A DNA stretch of 64,000 nt from Natrinema longum. Lineage in GTDB: Archaea > Halobacteriota > Halobacteria > Halobacteriales > Natrialbaceae. The translations under genes and the position numbers were made by a program. The stretch spans positions 2,542,001 through 2,606,000 of the forward strand of contig NZ_CP071463.1 in NCBI RefSeq assembly GCF_017352095.1, given 5' to 3'. Under the pieces are notes generated by a model. That model saw only the letters and a program-made list of their open reading frames with translations. It had not been told where the DNA came from and made no database searches. Positions 50,340 through 57,923 of the stretch are shown in pieces (position 1 is the first letter of the stretch; each line of letters starts with the position of its first letter).

Positions 50340-51507
50340 CGAGCAGGATAACTACACGGTCGGCGGCTTTCGCGAGTACCAGGGCAACAACCTCAAGCGC
50401 GATCCCGACGAGGTGCTCCCCCATTCCGGATTCGTGAGAGACGAGCAAATCGACCGCCAGATGGCTATGCGGGCGATTCATCACGACCCAGACCGCTGGG
50501 AGGGGAAGGCCGCCGCGGACTATCTGAGCGTCGGCAAGAACCGAGACATCCTGCAAGCAGAGGGAAGCGCGACGGCCCGCCAAGCGCTCGACAACGGCGA
50601 CACGCTGACGCTGAAACACTACATCGGCGATCCGAGCCAAGAGGCCGACCTCTCCGGTATCAAAGCGATTTCGCGACTCCGGCAGATCGTCGCCGGACCC
50701 GCGCCGGTGATCGTGATCCTCGGCGAAATGGGAGCTGGCAAAACGAACCTCGCGTGTCTCGTCACGCAGTTGCGTGACCGCTGGGTCGACGGCGATCTCC
50801 GCGTCGCGAGTAACATCCGAACGCTGGATCGCAATGACGACTGGACTCGCGACGACGGCTCTGTCGAGGACGGCTGGATTCCGAACTACCCGCTCCTCGA
50901 GGAATGGGTCGGCCAGGACGGCGACCCGGTCACGAATCCCCAACAGCCGAAACTGTTCATCGGCGACGAGTTCAGTACGAACGGGAGCGGTACCGGAAAA
51001 GACGGCCAGAAGGTCCGGAAGTTGATGGGGCCGCTCGTGTTCAAGATCCGCAAATACAACGGCGCGCTCGTCTATATCGGTCACGACGAGAGTTCAATCC
51101 ATCCGCTCCTGTGGCGTGTCGGCACGATCCTCAAGAAGCCCGACCGGAACAACAAGGGGAAGGCCCTCATCGCCGAGCGGATCGCTGGCGGCAAACTGAA
51201 AGACGTCGATCCGCGTCCGCTCCAGGGCATCCCTCCGGCGGACTTCGAGCCCCACACGAACGACGAAGCGGACTGGTCCTGGTCCGCTTCCTCGAGCGAC
51301 GACGGCGGGCCGGAAATCGCCGAAAGCGAGGTCAAAAGAGTCGCTGCCTGGACGATGGAAACCTGCAGACAACAGGGAATGTCGGCGCGCGAAACCGCCG
51401 AGTACGTTCCCTACAGCCACGCTACCGTCTCGAACTGGTGGAACGACATCGACGAGGGCGGCGAAAAGGCCGACTGGGTTAACACGGTCGAACAGGTGAT
51501 CGCATGA
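50332..51507 (+). CDS. P-loop ATPase (VP8-like) of the provirus
   Basis: The ATG at 50332 gives 391 residues. Walker A GEMGAGKT lies at 131-138 (PVIVILGEMGAGKTNLACLV) and Walker B KLFIGDEFSTNG near 205-215. VYIGHDESSIHPLLWRVGTI is a possible sensor region. A C-terminal HTH-like segment, MSARETAEYVPYSHATVSNWWND, follows. Pleolipovirus VP8 is a putative NTPase linked to virion assembly or DNA handling. It is the last gene of the structural operon. Confidence 0.88.
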   Translation: MSDEQDNYTVGGFREYQGNNLKRDPDEVLPHSGFVRDEQIDRQMAMRAIHHDPDRWEGKAAADYLSVGKNRDILQAEGSATARQALDNGDTLTLKHYIGDPSQEADLSGIKAISRLRQIVAGPAPVIVILGEMGAGKTNLACLVTQLRDRWVDGDLRVASNIRTLDRNDDWTRDDGSVEDGWIPNYPLLEEWVGQDGDPVTNPQQPKLFIGDEFSTNGSGTGKDGQKVRKLMGPLVFKIRKYNGALVYIGHDESSIHPLLWRVGTILKKPDRNNKGKALIAERIAGGKLKDVDPRPLQGIPPADFEPHTNDEADWSWSASSSDDGGPEIAESEVKRVAAWTMETCRQQGMSARETAEYVPYSHATVSNWWNDIDEGGEKADWVNTVEQVIA

Positions 51508-51648
51508 GAGCGTCGGGGTGGAAACCTGTAAACCGGAATCGACCCCCGTTTAGGGGGATCGCAGGCCCAACGCCCAGCGCTCACTCACCCCCAATTACTC
51601 ACAATCTTCGCCCATCGCTCGCGATCGCGGCGAGACACCAGCGGAGAA

Positions 51649-51660
51649 GTATATATATCG
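51649..51660 (+). promoter_or_regulatory. TATA box of the nuclease-like gene at 51683
   Basis: GTATATATATCG lies 24-34 bases before the GTG at 51683 and only 8-19 bases before the ATG at 51668. The usual TATA-to-start distance of 25-28 bases puts transcription start at about 51682, favouring the GTG and a leaderless message. Confidence 0.55.
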
Positions 51661-51682
51661 GCGCGCGATGCGCGTGGTCCGC

Positions 51683-52066
51683 GTGAATCGATCCCAGCGG
51701 GCCAACCACTTCGGGACGATCTGCGAAAAGCGCATGGCGCGGAAGCGCCGCTTCGATCTCGAGCGCTCGAGCTGGCACGATGCGAGATTCGGGAACGGAA
51801 CGCCGGTCGAAATCAAGAGTACGATGCTCGAGCACAGTGATGGGCAGCCGGGGAACTGGAAGGTCTATCGCCAGTATCACGAGAAACTCCGGCGGCACGA
51901 CGGCTGGTACTGTTTCGTCGTCTATCGACCCCACGGACAAAGCGGCTGTACGATCCTCAATGACAAGATGGTCCGCTCGAGCGATCTGCCTCTATTTCGG
52001 TGGCACGGCGGTGGCGATCACCGCGGGACCGAGCAAGCGAAGATCTCGATCGACTCCATTTTCTGA
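51683..52066 (+). CDS. PD-(D/E)XK nuclease-like protein
   Basis: From the GTG at 51683 the product is 127 aa, reading NRSQRANHFGTICEKRMARKRRFDLERSSWHDARFGNGTPVEIKSTML. The ATG at 51668 would add five residues but lies too close to the TATA box. An early Glu, an Asp in HDARFGNG and the E-x-K in VEIKSTM resemble the core of Holliday-junction-resolvase or restriction-type nucleases. A WYCFVVYRPHGQ strand and WHGGGDHRGTEQAKI tail follow. It may process replication or integration intermediates. A similar VEIKGCQ core occurs in the gene at 56409. Confidence 0.7.
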   Translation: MNRSQRANHFGTICEKRMARKRRFDLERSSWHDARFGNGTPVEIKSTMLEHSDGQPGNWKVYRQYHEKLRRHDGWYCFVVYRPHGQSGCTILNDKMVRSSDLPLFRWHGGGDHRGTEQAKISIDSIF

Positions 52067-52071
52067 ATATG

Positions 52072-52437
52072 TTATAAGGAGAGAATGAGTGTTTCGACGA
52101 CTGGTTCTCCGCTCATTAGGAGGATGACATTGTTGCTTGCACAGACGGCATACACGAGAACAGCACCGACAGCGAACAGTGCATCGTATGGTTTCGGGAG
52201 ATAGTGCCCGATCATAACGACCGCAACGGCGTAGATACTTCCTGCAAGAACGACACCGGGCAGTCCGATTAGATTATAGAAGTGGGTCGTGATCGGATTG
52301 AGTTCGGTGGCGTACGGAACGAGAAAGAGGAATACTGTAGCGACGAGATCAACCAACCAGAACAAACCGAACGAGAGACGTATTGGTGGGCTTGCCGGAC
52401 GGTTCAACGCTATCCCGCGGGTTACTGCTGGTTGCAT
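52072..52437 (-). CDS. Small multi-pass membrane protein (DUF5658-like)
   Basis: The ATG at 52437 gives 121 residues; an ATG at 52476 would add 13. Helices at about 20-40, 54-74, 80-97 and 100-112 include SFGLFWLVDLVATVFLFLVPYATELNPITTHFYNLIGLPGVVLAGSIYA. The D-x-A-T...ELNP pattern recalls DUF5658. Codons are more AT-rich than in the structural genes. It converges with the nuclease-like gene (stop codons five bases apart). The function is unknown. Confidence 0.7.
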   Translation of the reverse strand: MQPAVTRGIALNRPASPPIRLSFGLFWLVDLVATVFLFLVPYATELNPITTHFYNLIGLPGVVLAGSIYAVAVVMIGHYLPKPYDALFAVGAVLVYAVCASNNVILLMSGEPVVETLILSL

Positions 52438-52553
52438 ACCTCTATCGGAACCACGGCACTCCAAGTTTTTAGGCATACCGAAACAAGAGGTTTCAGTGCT
52501 TAACTCTCTATAATATCGGTGAATTACTGATACGGCTGACCCCCGTCGACGGG

Positions 52554-52844
52554 TTACATTTTTCCTTTTGGTGTTACTGAGATAGAAGTGTCAACATCGA
52601 AGCGAACTGCGCGAGTACTCAGCGTCTCGGCGATCTCCCGGCGCTGCTCACGGGAGAGGTCGTCGCGCTCGAGGACGGCCCGAGCTGCGGAGACGAGTGA
52701 GTCAATATCTTCGCAAGCGAACGCGACCGCGTTGCTCCGATTACAGTCGTAGAATCGGGCGGCTTTCTGAATCGCATCGAATCGCCATTCGTTCCCGTCG
52801 TCGGTCCGGATCCGAACGGAACCGGGTATCTCGTCGTGAGACAT
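52554..52844 (-). CDS. DUF7692-type small protein
   Basis: The ATG at 52844 gives 96 residues, MSHDEIPGSVRIRTDDGNEWRFDAIQKAARFYDCNRSNAVAFACEDIDSLVSAARAVLERDDLSREQRREIAETLSTRAVRFDVDTSISV. The strand-then-helix-then-helix start (SVRIRTDDG, DAIQKAARFYDCNRSNAVAFACED) resembles an RHH-like or small DNA-binding fold. I recall it as DUF7692, common in haloarchaeal mobile elements. The function is probably regulatory. Confidence 0.75.
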   Translation of the reverse strand: MSHDEIPGSVRIRTDDGNEWRFDAIQKAARFYDCNRSNAVAFACEDIDSLVSAARAVLERDDLSREQRREIAETLSTRAVRFDVDTSISVTPKGKM

Positions 52845-52971
52845 GGTCGTGAACACAACCCGCTATTTCTAGTTTTTTCGGTTCACTCGAGCCGGTTCAG
52901 TTTATAAAAAGAGGTCAGAGCCCGACGTGATCGACGTGGGGACCAGGTGGATCGCGGCGGCAGCCCACGTC

Positions 52972-53007
52972 ATATGAACACGGCCGGTACTCGGTTCGTG
53001 TTCATAT
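52972..53007. promoter_or_regulatory. 10-bp perfect inverted repeat upstream of the cargo pair
   Basis: ATATGAACAC (52972-52981) and GTGTTCATAT (52998-53007) are perfect reverse complements around a 16-base spacer. The site lies between the divergent genes at 52844 and 53055. It is a likely operator for a dimeric regulator. Confidence 0.5.
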
Positions 53008-53054
53008 TGGGGAAATTGATCTTCGCGGCATGCAACCCCGAGAAGGGGAGAAGA

Positions 53055-53909
53055 ATGGGAGAGAAAATGATATTGAAGATTTATTGTACCTTCTTCTCGT
53101 CTATAATCATAGTCTCATTAATCATGGGAGAGAACGCCGATAATTCGGACCCCAATGTAGGGGTTAGCAGAGATGTTCTGCTTAAAATGCTTGGTATCGT
53201 ATTCGGAATAGTAATAGTGATCTCCGCATTTATATTTTTAATTACTAAAAATACAAGATTAAATGTATATCAGGTAAGCAATATTATCGCTGCCTATGGA
53301 ACAATATTATTATCAGCAATATTGGCATATCTGTATTCGCAGATGTGGGAAACGCAAGAGCAAAGAACAAATATTCAGGAAAATCAAGAAGATATCCTTG
53401 AGGAACAAACTGAAATACAAGAAAAGCAGCAGGAAATGTTAGAGACAGAAAAATCTGCCATGTTAGACTTGTCTATCTGTAGTTCAGAAAACGATCGATG
53501 CTTTATTGAAATATCGAACCATGGCAATGGAGCCATCAAACAAACTATGCTCCGAACCCGCGTTCAGCCACAAAGTGACCAATTCCAGGGGGATTGGAAG
53601 GCTACGGAGTTGAAAAGATATGATAATGGAATAACTGGTGCTACAGTGATCGGTGGTAATGAAACTAATATACGTATGGCATGTGATCTAGAATTTTCAG
53701 TTTCTGACGGCTCCAACACGTTTTCGGACGTGTTTTCAGGAATTACAAGTTATCTCTCAAGGGAGGGAGTGAATGATATTCGACTTGAAATAGATCTTGT
53801 TTCTGTTGATGAGTATAATAATATGAGGGAATTATCCATATTAGAGGAAGATATTAGTGTTCATAATAACATGGGATTTGAGGAGGTAGATGCTTGGAAG
53901 ATTAATTAG
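53055..53909 (+). CDS. AT-rich membrane protein with coiled coil, provirus cargo
   Basis: The ATG at 53055 gives 284 residues; the frame extends upstream without a better start. Three transmembrane helices (about 5-22, 42-65 and 75-95) are followed by a coiled coil (about 98-133: QMWETQEQRTNIQENQEDILEEQTEIQEKQQEMLETEKSAML). A beta-rich cytoplasmic domain follows (about 135-284: LSICSSENDRCFIEISNHGNGAIKQTMLRTRV). AT-rich codons mark it as foreign even to the provirus. It overlaps or abuts the DUF2321-like gene. Membrane plus sensor layout suggests a defence or exclusion protein; this is an inference. Confidence 0.8.
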   Translation: MGEKMILKIYCTFFSSIIIVSLIMGENADNSDPNVGVSRDVLLKMLGIVFGIVIVISAFIFLITKNTRLNVYQVSNIIAAYGTILLSAILAYLYSQMWETQEQRTNIQENQEDILEEQTEIQEKQQEMLETEKSAMLDLSICSSENDRCFIEISNHGNGAIKQTMLRTRVQPQSDQFQGDWKATELKRYDNGITGATVIGGNETNIRMACDLEFSVSDGSNTFSDVFSGITSYLSREGVNDIRLEIDLVSVDEYNNMRELSILEEDISVHNNMGFEEVDAWKIN

Positions 53910-53931
53910 GGAGAACGCCTATGAGGGAAAT

Positions 53932-54177
53932 ATGGGCGAATATGATACGATGCAAGTCTGTTTGAACGGTCATCAAATAACAGACAGATATTATAGATCA
54001 CCAGAACATCGGCAAGAGTATTGTGAAAAATGCGGTGCAGAAACGATAATCAAGTGCCAAGAATGCGGAGAAGAAATAAGAGGCTATTATCGGGTAGAAG
54101 GAGTTATCGCACCATCCAGCACAGATGTGCCAGATTTCTGCCACGCATGTGGGGAGCCCTACCCGTGGAATGAATAA
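53932..54177 (+). CDS. DUF2321-like zinc-ribbon protein
   Basis: The ATG at 53932 gives 81 residues: MGEYDTMQVCLNGHQITDRYYRSPEHRQEYCEKCGAETIIKCQECGEEIRGYYRVEGVIAPSSTDVPDFCHACGEPYPWNE. The CLNGH start, CEKCG, CQECG and CHACGxPYPW motifs match DUF2321, a small family with two zinc knuckles found mainly in bacteria. An upstream ATG at 53890 overlaps the preceding gene. It is very AT-rich and is almost certainly co-transcribed with the membrane gene. Confidence 0.85.
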   Translation: MGEYDTMQVCLNGHQITDRYYRSPEHRQEYCEKCGAETIIKCQECGEEIRGYYRVEGVIAPSSTDVPDFCHACGEPYPWNE

Positions 54178-54481
54178 CTTAAACATTTTATTTAGTCTTA
54201 TTTAAACATCTACTACCCCTGTTTCGTGTGGATCAACTGGAGATCCTGCAGAGGTGGGGGTGGGGCGCTGTAATTTTTTAGCGCTGTCGCCTTGGCGACA
54301 CCCGCCAAGGGGGCTTTCGCGCGAAGCGCGAAACGACCCCGCCGGCGTTGCGGTGCGATCGCGGTGCCGACCCCCGCCCTCGAGGGACGAACTACAATCA
54401 GATTTGCATAGGAAACGGTGGTAGTCAACCTAAGTTGCAGAAAACAGCGATACCGAGAGTGTTGCCACTATCCGGGTCGAT
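54178..54481. other. Hairpin-rich non-coding region, candidate replication origin
   Basis: This gap of about 300 bp lies downstream of the rep-like gene (minus strand) and the AT-rich cargo pair. It contains an A/T-rich segment (54178-54215), then AGCGC hairpin arms (about 54269-54289), GTCGCC/GGCGAC (about 54288-54301) and TTTCGCG/CGCGAAA (about 54314-54332). A/T-rich sequence beside stacked palindromes next to a rep gene is typical of plasmid or virus origins. No gene is seen in it. Confidence 0.5.
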
Positions 54482-56101
54482 TCAGCGATCGGCGACCGCA
54501 CCGACGAATCCGGTTTCAGTCCCGCCGCCGGGAGTCTTCCAGGTCAGCTCAACGCCGCGGAGCGTGGTCGGATCGTTCCCCGACTTCGACCACTTCTCGA
54601 GGGCTTCACTGGCGATCGTGGCGACGTTCTCGAAGCTATCGTACTTCAACCGCGAAAGGATCGTATCGATCCGCATCTGTCGGGGTTCGCCGTTCTCGTC
54701 GAACTCGAGGTCGGCACCGTTCTTCGCGAGCCACTCCTGGAAGGGCGAGGACTCGGCGACGTGATCGGCCAAGCCCATGATGTGTTGCATCCGATCGGCG
54801 TAGCTCTCGATCGCGTACTCGGCGGACTCGACGAGCGCACGCAGTTCCTCGCGATACTTCCGGGCTCGGAACGACACGTCGCCCTGGTCGAGCTCGAGGA
54901 TCTCGCCAAGGTCATTGATCGCTCGGTAGATCGTCGCGGGGTGCTTCCCCAACTGGTCGGCGAGGTCGTCGACCGTCGCGCCACCGTCGGTCGCGATCGT
55001 CTCCGAAACGTCGCGGGCGGTCTCGCCCATATCTCGCAGCGTCGTCATCAACAGGTGGTCCGACTTCGCCTCGAGGCGCGGGGTGGGATCTTCGTACAGT
55101 TCGACCAGGTCGTCTCGAGCGACGGCGTCGAAGTGATCGTCGGCGACGTAGACACCGCTGCCGTCGGGTCCGAGCGGAATGTCTTCCCAGTGCAGCGCGT
55201 TCAACAGCGTCTCCTCGATTTGCTCGGTCACTTCGTGCCGATCGGCCCACGCCCATGCCTCGCCGTCGTTCATCGACTTGTTCACCAAGACTTCCACCTT
55301 CGGATGGTACGACGGGTGATCCTTCGACACCGCGTCGGGGTCGGCAAGCTGGTAGATCTCGAATTTCCGCCCGTAGGTGTGGCCGGGTAGCAGTTCACTG
55401 GCCGACGTGGGATTCAAGAACAGCCGGTTCTGGTGGTTGACGACTTCCTCGTTGTCGATATGGAGTTCCGCTTTCACTCCCTCGAGGTCGGAGAGATAGT
55501 GCGCGACCTTCTGTAAGACACCGGCCGACGAGAGCTTCTCAGCCCATTCACGGCGAATCCGAACGTACCGCTCGTACGCCCACATTCGACTCGCCGAATG
55601 CGGGGTCGTTCTGAAATACTCCGAGTGAATGCGCTCGCCGGCGTGTTCGAAGATCGCCGTGAAGAACTCCGGGAGCAACTCGAGACCGCGGTCGGGTTCG
55701 ATGTTGCTGGTGTGGAACTCGACGTCAACCCCATCGACTTCGCCGACCTGATTCTCCCAGGGGAGTTGCAACCGCTCGCCACTCTCCCAGTGACGCATGT
55801 TCGGGAACCGTGGCGAGATATTGTACGACGCTTTCCGCTCGCCACGACCGCGTCCTTTGATGTCCCACTCGTACAGGCGTTCGGCGTTGATCCCGTCAGA
55901 CAACCGGGGCGCGAACCCCGATTTGCTGTAGCTGACCTCAAGGTGCCAGGGCTCGCCGTCGATCTCGGTGTCGATCTCGAGGTAGCCCTCGAAGGGCGGG
56001 CCGAGCATGACCGACGACAGCGCGTCATACGGACCGCGGCCCCAGTCGGGCCACTTCCATCGGCCCTCGATCTCGTGGGGTGTCGTCTCGACCTGGGACA
56101 C
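54482..56101 (-). CDS. Putative replication protein of the provirus
   Basis: This 539-aa protein has a large N-terminal domain (about 10-330). It includes GYLEIDTEIDGEPWHLEVSYSKSGFAPRLSDG, SEYFRTTPHSASRMWAYERYVRIRREWAEKLSSAGVLQKVAHYLSDLEGVKAELHIDNEEV and YGRKFEIYQLADPD...HPKVEVLVNKSM. A winged-helix segment comes next (about 365-410: TVDDLADQLGKHPATIYRAINDLGEILELDQGDVSFRAR) and a helical C terminus. Size, HTH and position at the end of a minus-strand operon fit the Rep-like protein of betapleolipoviruses. No RCR HUH motif is obvious. Confidence 0.75.
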   Translation of the reverse strand: MSQVETTPHEIEGRWKWPDWGRGPYDALSSVMLGPPFEGYLEIDTEIDGEPWHLEVSYSKSGFAPRLSDGINAERLYEWDIKGRGRGERKASYNISPRFPNMRHWESGERLQLPWENQVGEVDGVDVEFHTSNIEPDRGLELLPEFFTAIFEHAGERIHSEYFRTTPHSASRMWAYERYVRIRREWAEKLSSAGVLQKVAHYLSDLEGVKAELHIDNEEVVNHQNRLFLNPTSASELLPGHTYGRKFEIYQLADPDAVSKDHPSYHPKVEVLVNKSMNDGEAWAWADRHEVTEQIEETLLNALHWEDIPLGPDGSGVYVADDHFDAVARDDLVELYEDPTPRLEAKSDHLLMTTLRDMGETARDVSETIATDGGATVDDLADQLGKHPATIYRAINDLGEILELDQGDVSFRARKYREELRALVESAEYAIESYADRMQHIMGLADHVAESSPFQEWLAKNGADLEFDENGEPRQMRIDTILSRLKYDSFENVATIASEALEKWSKSGNDPTTLRGVELTWKTPGGGTETGFVGAVADR

Positions 56102-56103
56102 CG

Positions 56104-56412
56104 CTACTCACCTCGCTTGCGCTCCCGTTCTCGCTCGCTCTCGAGCAAGCCGGTGAGCACTGCGACGGGATTCCACCACGTCGCACCCTGGCAGGGATAG
56201 CAGACATGCTTGAACGACGTACAGTCGCTCGCCTCGAGCGTCGTGGGGTCGGTGTCGGGATCGTGGTCCATCGCCTCGAGAGTCGCGCGCTTGACGCGGG
56301 TCCGCCCACAGCCCACGCAGACAGCGTCGACAGGTACGCCGAACTGACCCGCTGCCGAACTCGCTAACTCCGCCTCGAGGTCCCGATCGTCGGATTCGGT
56401 GTCGACGCTCAC
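56104..56412 (-). CDS. Zinc-finger protein of the replication operon
   Basis: This 102-aa acidic protein has two Cys pairs, VCVGCGRTRVKRATLEAMDHD and FKHVCYPCQGATWW, that can bind one zinc. The C terminus is a charged helix, LTGLLESERERERKRGE. It ends two bases before the rep start and overlaps its upstream neighbour (ATGA). Function is unknown. The arrangement makes it a probable accessory replication factor. Confidence 0.78.
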   Translation of the reverse strand: MSVDTESDDRDLEAELASSAAGQFGVPVDAVCVGCGRTRVKRATLEAMDHDPDTDPTTLEASDCTSFKHVCYPCQGATWWNPVAVLTGLLESERERERKRGE

Positions 56413-56930
56413 CGCGAATCACCGACCGTTACCGACGGATCAACACCAGCCGGGTCGATCACGTGCGACCACGCGAGTTTCGCGACCTCCTGTTCCGATC
56501 GCGAGCCGCCGACCTCGTACCACCGGCCGGATAGCAGCTCGTCGACGAGCGTCGCCGGCACGATCGCGCGGGCCACCTGGGGCAGCCCCGGCCGCGGCAG
56601 ATACACGACGAACAGGTACATCCCCGCTGCCTCGAGCAGTTGCTCGTGAGCCGCTCGCTTGACGTAGAACCGACCGCGAGTCGACCGACTGCCGTTACTC
56701 GTCTCTATCTGGCAGCCTTTGATCTCGACGGGAACGTCCGGTTCAACGAGGACGATCCCGTAGAACGGCAGCGAGTGACTCGCCTCGAGGACAGTGGTGG
56801 TCCGCGCATCGTGCCAGGTGGCAGTGTGATCGCTGACGTACTCGAGTTCGTCGACAGTCTGGACGATCTCGCCCTCGAGGGCGTCGCCGCTGGCCTTCGG
56901 GCTCTCGAGTTCCGACGCTCGAGAACTCAT
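56409..56930 (-). CDS. PD-(D/E)XK nuclease-like protein of the replication operon
   Basis: The ATG at 56930 (MSSRASELESPKASGD) gives 173 residues. It contains EGEIVQTVDELEYVSDHTATWHDARTTTVLEASHSLPFYGIVLVEPDVPVEIKGCQIETSNGSRSTRGRFYVKRAAHEQLLEAAGMYLFVVYLPRP. The V-E-I-K-G-C strand after an acidic turn, followed by a strand with FVVYLP, is the PD-(D/E)XK pattern. The same pattern appears in the gene at 51683. It overlaps both neighbours by ATGA. Confidence 0.75.
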   Translation of the reverse strand: MSSRASELESPKASGDALEGEIVQTVDELEYVSDHTATWHDARTTTVLEASHSLPFYGIVLVEPDVPVEIKGCQIETSNGSRSTRGRFYVKRAAHEQLLEAAGMYLFVVYLPRPGLPQVARAIVPATLVDELLSGRWYEVGGSRSEQEVAKLAWSHVIDPAGVDPSVTVGDSR

Positions 56931-57046
56931 AACGGACCCTCCCGCGCGTCGCGAACCGCGCGCGTACACTCCGGGCAGAGACGACGAAGTGCGTCGACGC
57001 GATCACCGCACCGCTCACACTCGTCGGATTCGACGAGTCGGCTCAC
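56927..57046 (-). CDS. 39-aa zinc-finger peptide of the replication operon
   Basis: A GTG at 57046 opens VSRLVESDECERCGDRVDALRRLCPECTRAVRDAREGPL, with Cys pairs at about 10/13 and 24/27. The start overlaps the upstream stop codon (GTGA) and the end overlaps the nuclease start (ATGA). Two junctions of this kind plus a complete zinc knuckle are good evidence that it is real. Confidence 0.7.
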   Translation of the reverse strand: MSRLVESDECERCGDRVDALRRLCPECTRAVRDAREGPL

Positions 57047-57525
57047 CGCGAACCACCGTCCGTTCGGTCAACGCCTGATTGAAGTGCATGGCGACTGACT
57101 TCGAGAACAGGCGTAGTTTTTTCCCAACATTTACGAGGCCTAATTAGAGAACGCTCACTATGTCCTCCGAGACGGATTCCAAAATAGGGAAGACAGCCTT
57201 TGAAATAATTGCCGTTTTCACGATTATTGGGGTCATTGGCGTCTCCGCGACGAACGAGGGAGGAACCTTCGTGACATGGTTCTGGATGGGGATCGGATTG
57301 GCCGCAATATATCTCCTTTATAGACTGGTCAGTATTGCTGAACGAATTCTCGATACCACTTAATCGTTCAAGCCCAATCGGGGACCGAATATCATCGGCC
57401 CGCATTTCCCGATCCTTGAGGGTGCGACGAACGTCCTCGTCAGTCGCTTGGTGGGCCGGATGGGCGATGGGCGTCCGATTCTCGACATCGTATAGCCGAC
57501 TCGCCCGGACGAACTCGTTACGCAT
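57043..57525 (-). CDS. Minus-strand ORF of the replication operon, interrupted in sense by a foreign gene
   Basis: The ATG at 57525 overlaps the stop codon of the gene at 57518 by eight bases. The first 60 residues (MRNEFVRASRLYDVENRTPIAHPAHQATDEDVRRTLKDREMRADDIRSPIGLERLSG) look like a genuine operon protein. The remaining 100 residues are the antisense of the membrane gene at 57160 and look random. The frame still ends in a GTGA overlap with the next gene. The original protein was probably shorter or different at its C terminus. Confidence 0.45.
   Translation of the reverse strand: MRNEFVRASRLYDVENRTPIAHPAHQATDEDVRRTLKDREMRADDIRSPIGLERLSGIENSFSNTDQSIKEIYCGQSDPHPEPCHEGSSLVRRGDANDPNNRENGNYFKGCLPYFGIRLGGHSERSLIRPRKCWEKTTPVLEVSRHALQSGVDRTDGGSR
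57160..57363 (+). CDS. Small AT-rich two-helix membrane protein
   Basis: This 67-aa protein, MSSETDSKIGKTAFEIIAVFTIIGVIGVSATNEGGTFVTWFWMGIGLAAIYLLYRLVSIAERILDTT, has two transmembrane helices (about 12-30 and 38-57). AT-rich codons contrast with the flanking minus-strand operon, into which it seems to have been inserted. Two A/T-rich boxes lie upstream (57112-57120 and 57139-57146). It could be an immunity or exclusion factor; no function is assigned. Confidence 0.65.
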   Translation: MSSETDSKIGKTAFEIIAVFTIIGVIGVSATNEGGTFVTWFWMGIGLAAIYLLYRLVSIAERILDTT

Positions 57526-57757
57526 CGGCCTCACCTCCGTGACGGCCGGGCGATGTCTCCGGATCCGGAACAGACACGTCAATGCCAGCTGCAGAGCCGC
57601 GGCTCAGTCGCGCGTACGTATCGCAGTCACCACACCGATGAGCGCGATCGTCGTCGTCACCGAAAACGCGACGGAACCTATCCGTGACGTGGGCACCACA
57701 GTGCTCGCACGTCGAGTGATCGACCGACGGCCACGGTGCGACCGTCACGCCGACCAC
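57518..57757 (-). CDS. DUF7563-like zinc-finger protein
   Basis: This 79-aa protein, MVGVTVAPWPSVDHSTCEHCGAHVTDRFRRVFGDDDDRAHRCGDCDTYARLSRGSAAG, has CEHCGAHV and CGDCDTYARL knuckles. This matches small haloarchaeal zinc proteins I recall as DUF7563. It is the first gene of the minus-strand replication operon, whose promoter must lie in 57758-57925 near the attR end. Function is unknown. Confidence 0.75.
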   Translation of the reverse strand: MVGVTVAPWPSVDHSTCEHCGAHVTDRFRRVFGDDDDRAHRCGDCDTYARLSRGSAAGIDVSVPDPETSPGRHGGEADA

Positions 57758-57923
57758 CCCATCGATCGACTACAAAATTCGCCCGCAGGCGTCCACCCGG
57801 CACTTGAAACAAGCTGCACTCCGGATTTTCGTCCCGAGAGACCGAATGGAAAACAGCCAGTATCGAACCTCTCCGGGATGAAAACACCGCTATCGGGTTC
57901 GACTACACTTCGACAAGAATCCG

